From positions 1 through 15,273 of the forward strand of contig JAJYGO010000057.1 in assembly GCA_021785115.1 (NCBI GenBank): a DNA stretch of 15,273 nt, in the 5' to 3' direction. The stretch comes from Chloroflexota bacterium (GTDB lineage Bacteria; Chloroflexota; Limnocylindria; Limnocylindrales; CSP1-4). This document shows positions 12,874 through 15,273 of the stretch, piece after piece (position 1 is the stretch's first letter; every line of letters begins with the position of its first letter). Position numbers and translations under genes: made by a program. Under the pieces are notes generated by a model. That model saw only the letters and a program-made list of their open reading frames with translations, had not been told where the DNA came from and searched no databases.

Positions 12874-13446
12874 TCAGAGGGCGTGCCCCGTCTGCGGATC
12901 GAACGCCGCGACCTGGCCCCCGTAGCTGGTCAGCACGAGCCGCCCGCCGATCAGCTCCGCCCCCGCCACCACGTCGGAGTGCGCCAGCCGCCAGGCCACG
13001 GACCCGTCGGCCTCGACCGCCACCGTGTCGATCTCGCTCTGCACCAGGACGTGGTCGACGCGGGAGCTGCCCAGGATGTCGATGATGGGTGCGCCGCTCT
13101 CCCTGGACCACCGGAGGTCGCCGGTGCGGGCGTCCAGCCCGTAGCTCCGGAATCCGAACTTGGCGACCAGGAGGCCGGGGACGTCCCAGAAGAACGCCGT
13201 GGGGCCGTCGAAGATCGGCGACGCGAACCGCGCCGTCCACGCGCCCGCCGGCCCCTCGACGCGCATCTCCGCCCGGCAGAGGCGGTCAGGATGGAGCGAT
13301 ACGAGCATGCCGTGGTCATCGAGACGGCCGCCCGCCTCGGAAAGCGCGAAGACATCGGCGGCGCGGCCGGTGCCCGCCCAGCGGAAACGGACCGAGAGCC
13401 CCCCGGGGTACCGGACGGTCGAGCGGTGTACCTCGGCCTCGCTCAC
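12874..13446 (-). CDS. PQQ-propeller-like repeat protein of unknown function
   Basis: A 190-residue protein without signal peptide or membrane helix. The second half shows at least three quinoprotein/BamB-like blade motifs: KFGFRSYGLDARTGDLRWS, VEADGSVAWRL and VAAFDPQTGHAL. The usual A-x-D-x-x-T-G-x-x-x-W signature is clear in the first and third. The first half (about 1-90) is beta-rich with VRYPGGLSVRFRWAGTGRAA and FFWDVPGLLV. Full PQQ-type propellers have seven or eight blades and about 350 residues, so this is a short relative, not a complete propeller. It has no visible dehydrogenase residues. Start GTG at 13446 overlaps the stop of the YbaK-like gene (GTGA, 4 bases) and has no good ribosome-binding site, which argues for translational coupling. 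Function is unknown; the coupling suggests a link to the deacylase gene. Confidence 0.72.
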   Translation of the reverse strand: MSEAEVHRSTVRYPGGLSVRFRWAGTGRAADVFALSEAGGRLDDHGMLVSLHPDRLCRAEMRVEGPAGAWTARFASPIFDGPTAFFWDVPGLLVAKFGFRSYGLDARTGDLRWSRESGAPIIDILGSSRVDHVLVQSEIDTVAVEADGSVAWRLAHSDVVAGAELIGGRLVLTSYGGQVAAFDPQTGHAL

Positions 13447-14027
13447 GCGCCGCCGGCGGACCCTGTCGCGCGGGCCTTCCCGCCCGCCTGTCCGGCCTGT
13501 CCGGCCTGTCCCGCCTGTCCCGCCTTGGGGACCTCCGTGGCGATCGGCGCGACCGTCGCGTTCGACAACATCCGCAGGGTGCCCGGGGAGACGGCGAAGA
13601 CCGCATTCTGCGTGCCCGCGGCGGCCCACACTGCCTGGTGACGTCCGAGTCGCGGATCCATCACCACGCGGATCGGACGGCGGTGGCCGAACGGAGGGAT
13701 GCCACCGATCACGAACCCGGTCAGGTCGTTGGCCTCCCGCGCGGTCGCCCGCCGGATGCCGGGTTCGCCCACCACCGCCGCGAGCTGGGCGACGTCCACC
13801 CGGTCAGGTCCCGCCACGAGCACGATGAAGGGCTCCAGGGCGTCCTCGTCCCGAGGCGCCACGAAGACGAGGCTCTTGACGATCTGGCTGAGCTCCGCGC
13901 CGACGGCACGCGCCGCGTCCTCGGCCGTGTGCGTGCTGTCCGGGAACGTGACGATCTCGATGCTCACGCCCTTGCGGGCGGCCGCGTCGAGGACGCGTTG
14001 CGACGGTGGGGCGAGCGGATCGGGCAC
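13443..14027 (-). CDS. YbaK/EbsC-type aminoacyl-tRNA deacylase with (GQA)n tail
   Basis: Cytoplasmic editing-domain protein of 194 residues; family members hydrolyse mischarged tRNAs (such as Cys-tRNAPro or Ala-tRNAPro). It shows RVLDAAARKGVSIEIVTFPD and STHTAEDAARAVGAE (31-45). The conserved lysine of IVKSLVFVA (49-57) is K51. The GGIPPFGH loop (108-115), with DLTGFVIG before it, is the substrate-pocket signature, and RVVMDPRL and GTQNAVFAVSPGTL follow. The domain ends near residue 165, close to the family's usual size. The last 29 residues are an unusual KAGQAGQAGQAGQAGG tail from a 9-bp DNA repeat. Start GTG at 14027 is chosen because TAGACT lies 7 bases upstream; the longer open frame beyond it is antisense to the HAD gene. 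It overlaps the PQQ-like gene by 4 bases. Exact amino acid specificity cannot be read from the sequence. Confidence 0.88.
   Translation of the reverse strand: MPDPLAPPSQRVLDAAARKGVSIEIVTFPDSTHTAEDAARAVGAELSQIVKSLVFVAPRDEDALEPFIVLVAGPDRVDVAQLAAVVGEPGIRRATAREANDLTGFVIGGIPPFGHRRPIRVVMDPRLGRHQAVWAAAGTQNAVFAVSPGTLRMLSNATVAPIATEVPKAGQAGQAGQAGQAGGKARATGSAGGA
13483..13527. repeat. 9-bp tandem repeat coding for the (GQA)n tail
   Basis: Four near-identical 9-bp units (CCCGCCTGT or CCGGCCTGT on the plus strand) lie at 13483-13518, with a fifth degenerate copy to 13527. They lie inside the 3' end of the YbaK-like gene and keep its frame. Confidence 0.85.
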
Positions 14028-14034
14028 GGCGGCG

Positions 14035-14040
14035 AGTCTA
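14035..14040 (-). promoter_or_regulatory. -10 element TAGACT of the YbaK-like gene
   Basis: TAGACT on the minus strand, 7 bases before the GTG at 14027. It lies in a 54-bp divergent control region shared with the HAD gene. Between the two -10 sites is a perfect inverted repeat, CCGGC-N4-GCCGG (14044-14057), a possible operator. Confidence 0.55.
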
Positions 14041-14069
14041 TCACCGGCCCGTGCCGGGGCGTGCGCTGT

Positions 14070-14075
14070 CAGAAT
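14070..14075 (+). promoter_or_regulatory. -10-like element CAGAAT of the HAD phosphatase gene
   Basis: CAGAAT (4 of 6 matches to TATAAT) ends 6 bases before the ATG at 14082. The placement fits leaderless transcription, but the hexamer is weaker than the others. Confidence 0.4.
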
Positions 14076-14081
14076 GCACGG

Positions 14082-14771
14082 ATGCGATTGCTGCGCCGGG
14101 GCCGGCCGCCCCGCGAGGTCCTGCGTTCGATGCACGAGCGTCCGGTCTGGGCGTTCGACTGGGACGGCACGCTCATCGATTCCATCGCCCGGACGAAGGC
14201 CACCTATCGCGAGATCTTCCGGGAGCTCGACCTGCCCTTTGACGACGCGCTCTTCCGGAGGCACTACGCGCCCGACTGGCGCCGCATGTACCAGAGCCTC
14301 GGGATCCCAGAGACGCTCTGGCCGCGGATCGACCGTCGCTGGGTGGAGATCTTCGAGACCGAGGTGTCCGCCCTGGTCCCGGGCGCGGCCGAGGCTCTGA
14401 GCTGGCTGCGCGCGGACGGGCGCAGGATCGCGCTGGTGACGGCCGGCCACCGGGAGCGGCTCGAACTCGAGCTCAAGGCGACCGGCCTGGCGGGCATCTT
14501 CGAGACGATGGTCTACGGCAACGAGGTCCCGCACCAGAAGCCCGATCCCGCGCCGCTCCTGATGGCCTCGCGCTACCTGCGGGTCGCCCCGGCCGACATG
14601 GTCCTGGTGGCCGACGCCGCCGACGACATGCTGATGGCGAAGCGGGCGGGCGCCCTCCCGCTGGGCGTGCTCACAGGGGCCGCGCAGGCGCGCAGCCTGA
14701 AGGCGGGCGGTGCCCGCTGGGTCGCGCGGGACGTCGCGGCCGTCTTGACACCGCTGCAGGGCTCCCAGTAG
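14082..14771 (+). CDS. HAD-superfamily hydrolase (phosphoglycolate phosphatase-like, subfamily IA)
   Basis: Soluble phosphatase-type enzyme of 229 residues. Motif I FDWDGTLIDS (25-34) carries nucleophile D26 and acid/base D28. An all-helical cap follows at about 38-100. Motif II is IALVTAGHR (116-124) with T120, motif III is HQKPDPAP (151-158) with K153, and motif IV is VLVADAADDMLMAKRAGALP with D178 and D181/D182. The catalytic set is complete. The usual GDS of motif IV is ADAADD here, so the first position is shifted slightly but the acidic residues are kept. The substrate is unknown; a small phosphate ester or pyrophosphate is likely. Start ATG at 14082 has a -10-like hexamer 6 bases upstream. 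An internal ATG at residue 17 is an alternative, placed just before the domain. It lies upstream of the TPP riboswitch, whose -35 is inside its last codons. Confidence 0.88.
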   Translation: MRLLRRGRPPREVLRSMHERPVWAFDWDGTLIDSIARTKATYREIFRELDLPFDDALFRRHYAPDWRRMYQSLGIPETLWPRIDRRWVEIFETEVSALVPGAAEALSWLRADGRRIALVTAGHRERLELELKATGLAGIFETMVYGNEVPHQKPDPAPLLMASRYLRVAPADMVLVADAADDMLMAKRAGALPLGVLTGAAQARSLKAGGARWVARDVAAVLTPLQGSQ

Positions 14772-14774
14772 TAG
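14746..14774 (+). promoter_or_regulatory. Promoter driving the TPP riboswitch transcript
   Basis: A perfect TTGACA (14746-14751) lies inside the 3' end of the HAD gene. After 17 bp comes TAGTAG (14769-14774), overlapping the HAD stop; an alternative -10, TAGCAT (14772-14777), would have a 20-bp spacer. The riboswitch begins about 20 bases further on, as expected for its own promoter. Confidence 0.55.
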
Positions 14775-14796
14775 CATCACGTCACAACCGAAGAGC

Positions 14797-14886
14797 GGAC
14801 AGGGGAGCACCACGCCGGTGCTGAGAGTGCGGCATGCGCCGCAGACCCTCGGAACCTGATCTGGGTCGTACCAGCGAAGGGAGTCC
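14797..14886 (+). ncRNA. TPP riboswitch (THI element)
   Basis: Thiamine pyrophosphate-sensing aptamer. P1 is formed by GGAC (14797-14800) and GTCC (14883-14886). The conserved GGGGAGC is followed by P2 and the CTGAGA box (14821-14826). The variable P3 hairpin GCGGC-N4-GCCGC (14829-14842) is next. Then come ACCCT and the pyrophosphate-arm sequence CCTGATCTGG (14855-14864) with GTACCAGCGAAGGGAG closing. All core elements of the family are present. The 3' strand carries AGGGAG, 4 bases before an ATG at 14887, so ligand binding could hide a ribosome-binding site. A hairpin just beyond (14895-14920) gives a second possible output. Confidence 0.97.
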
Positions 14887-14894
14887 ATGAGCCC

Positions 14895-14920
14895 GACCTC
14901 TGTCCGGGGAGACGGAGGTC
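14895..14920 (+). terminator. Hairpin downstream of the TPP aptamer (possible expression platform)
   Basis: A 10-bp stem (GACCTCTGTC with GACGGAGGTC, one G/U pair) and a 6-base loop start 9 bases after the aptamer. The following bases contain only a short TTT, so as an intrinsic terminator it is weak. It could instead work by masking or pausing. Confidence 0.4.
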
Positions 14921-15009
14921 GTCGTGTTTCTGCCGTCGGAGCCAGCGTTCCGCCACCGCCGGGGCATCCCGAACCGGCGGTGCGGGCGTGCCGCGACCCC
15001 TGGCGCCCG

Positions 15010-15273
15010 ATGAAGGCGCTGCTCGTCGGCAACGGGCGTGTCCCCCCGCGGACGGCCCTGCCCGCGGACGTCTTCGCCGGCGCGACGCTGGTCATTGCCG
15101 CCGACGCGGGCGCGGCCGCATGCGAGGCGCTGGGGCTGCGGCCCGACCTGGTGGTCGGCGATCTCGACTCGGCCGAGCCGGCGCTCGTCCAGCGCCTGGC
15201 CCTGGCGGGCGTCGAGGTGCGGAGGGTCCCGGCGGAGAAGGACGAGAGCGATCTCGAGCTCGCGCTGGAGGCG
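15010..15273 (+). CDS. thiN: Thiamine pyrophosphokinase, N-terminal part (3' truncated by window edge)
   Basis: Cytoplasmic enzyme that transfers pyrophosphate from ATP to thiamine to give TPP, the salvage route to the cofactor sensed by the riboswitch upstream. The 88 visible residues hold the N-terminal Rossmann-like domain. MKALLVGNGR is the first strand, LVIAADAGAAACEALGLRPD (27-46) carries D32, VVGDLDS (48-54) is the substrate-loop motif, and VPAEKDESDLELALEA (73-88) matches the family's EKDxTDxExA with serine for threonine. Start ATG at 15010 fits the family N-terminus but has no Shine-Dalgarno sequence. An in-frame ATG at 14887, directly after the aptamer and preceded by AGGGAG, would add 41 Pro/Arg/Gly-rich residues. 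The riboswitch makes the thiamine role firm; which start is used is open. Confidence 0.92.
   Translation, partial: MKALLVGNGRVPPRTALPADVFAGATLVIAADAGAAACEALGLRPDLVVGDLDSAEPALVQRLALAGVEVRRVPAEKDESDLELALEA

Overview
The window is about 70% GC, densely coded on both strands, and looks chromosomal. No rRNA, tRNA, insertion sequence, phage gene or CRISPR array is visible. The organism is a high-GC bacterium. Very high GC, many GTG starts, several genes apparently transcribed without a leader, and a helix-turn-helix/GAF/GGDEF sensor together suggest Chloroflexota (Limnocylindria-like) or, less likely, Actinobacteriota. This is inference; no phylogenetic marker gene is present.

Left part (1-3158). 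The 3' end of a P2-type cation (Ca2+-like) ATPase converges on an AI-2E-family membrane transporter read leftward. Upstream of the transporter is a 327-bp stretch with a small membrane-like open frame. A START/SRPBCC (AHSA1-like) protein follows on the plus strand.

hipBA region (3159-4800). A HipB-like antitoxin overlaps a HipA-like kinase by ATGA. The N-terminal part of hipA is spread over three reading frames, so two shifts of the same sense lie within about 75 bp, while the catalytic domain is intact. A good sigma70-type promoter and an inverted repeat lie upstream.

Middle part (4913-9021). A WYL-domain regulator follows an uncharacterised five-helix membrane protein, linked by two consecutive ATGA overlaps. 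Divergent from the membrane gene is a SAM hydroxide adenosyltransferase (DUF62) with its D/R/H triad in the family's spacing. A class-I glutamine amidotransferase-like gamma-glutamyl hydrolase (peptidase C26) converges on it.

Right part (9080-15273). A large helix-turn-helix/GAF x3/GGDEF diguanylate cyclase ends in an 18-bp tandem repeat. A membrane protein with a GIDE-like domain precedes it on the same strand. Then comes a two-gene unit, a YbaK/EbsC-type aminoacyl-tRNA deacylase with a (GQA)n tail overlapping a PQQ-propeller-like protein. Divergent from these is a HAD phosphatase. Last are a TPP riboswitch and the 5' end of thiamine pyrophosphokinase, a coherent thiamine-salvage control unit.

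The strongest window-wide signal is a TAnnnT -10 hexamer 6-9 bases upstream of the start codon at seven genes, with a weaker CAGAAT variant at an eighth. This implies leaderless mRNAs as a common mode here. It also helps choose starts, for example 12540 rather than 12579 for the GIDE-like gene.
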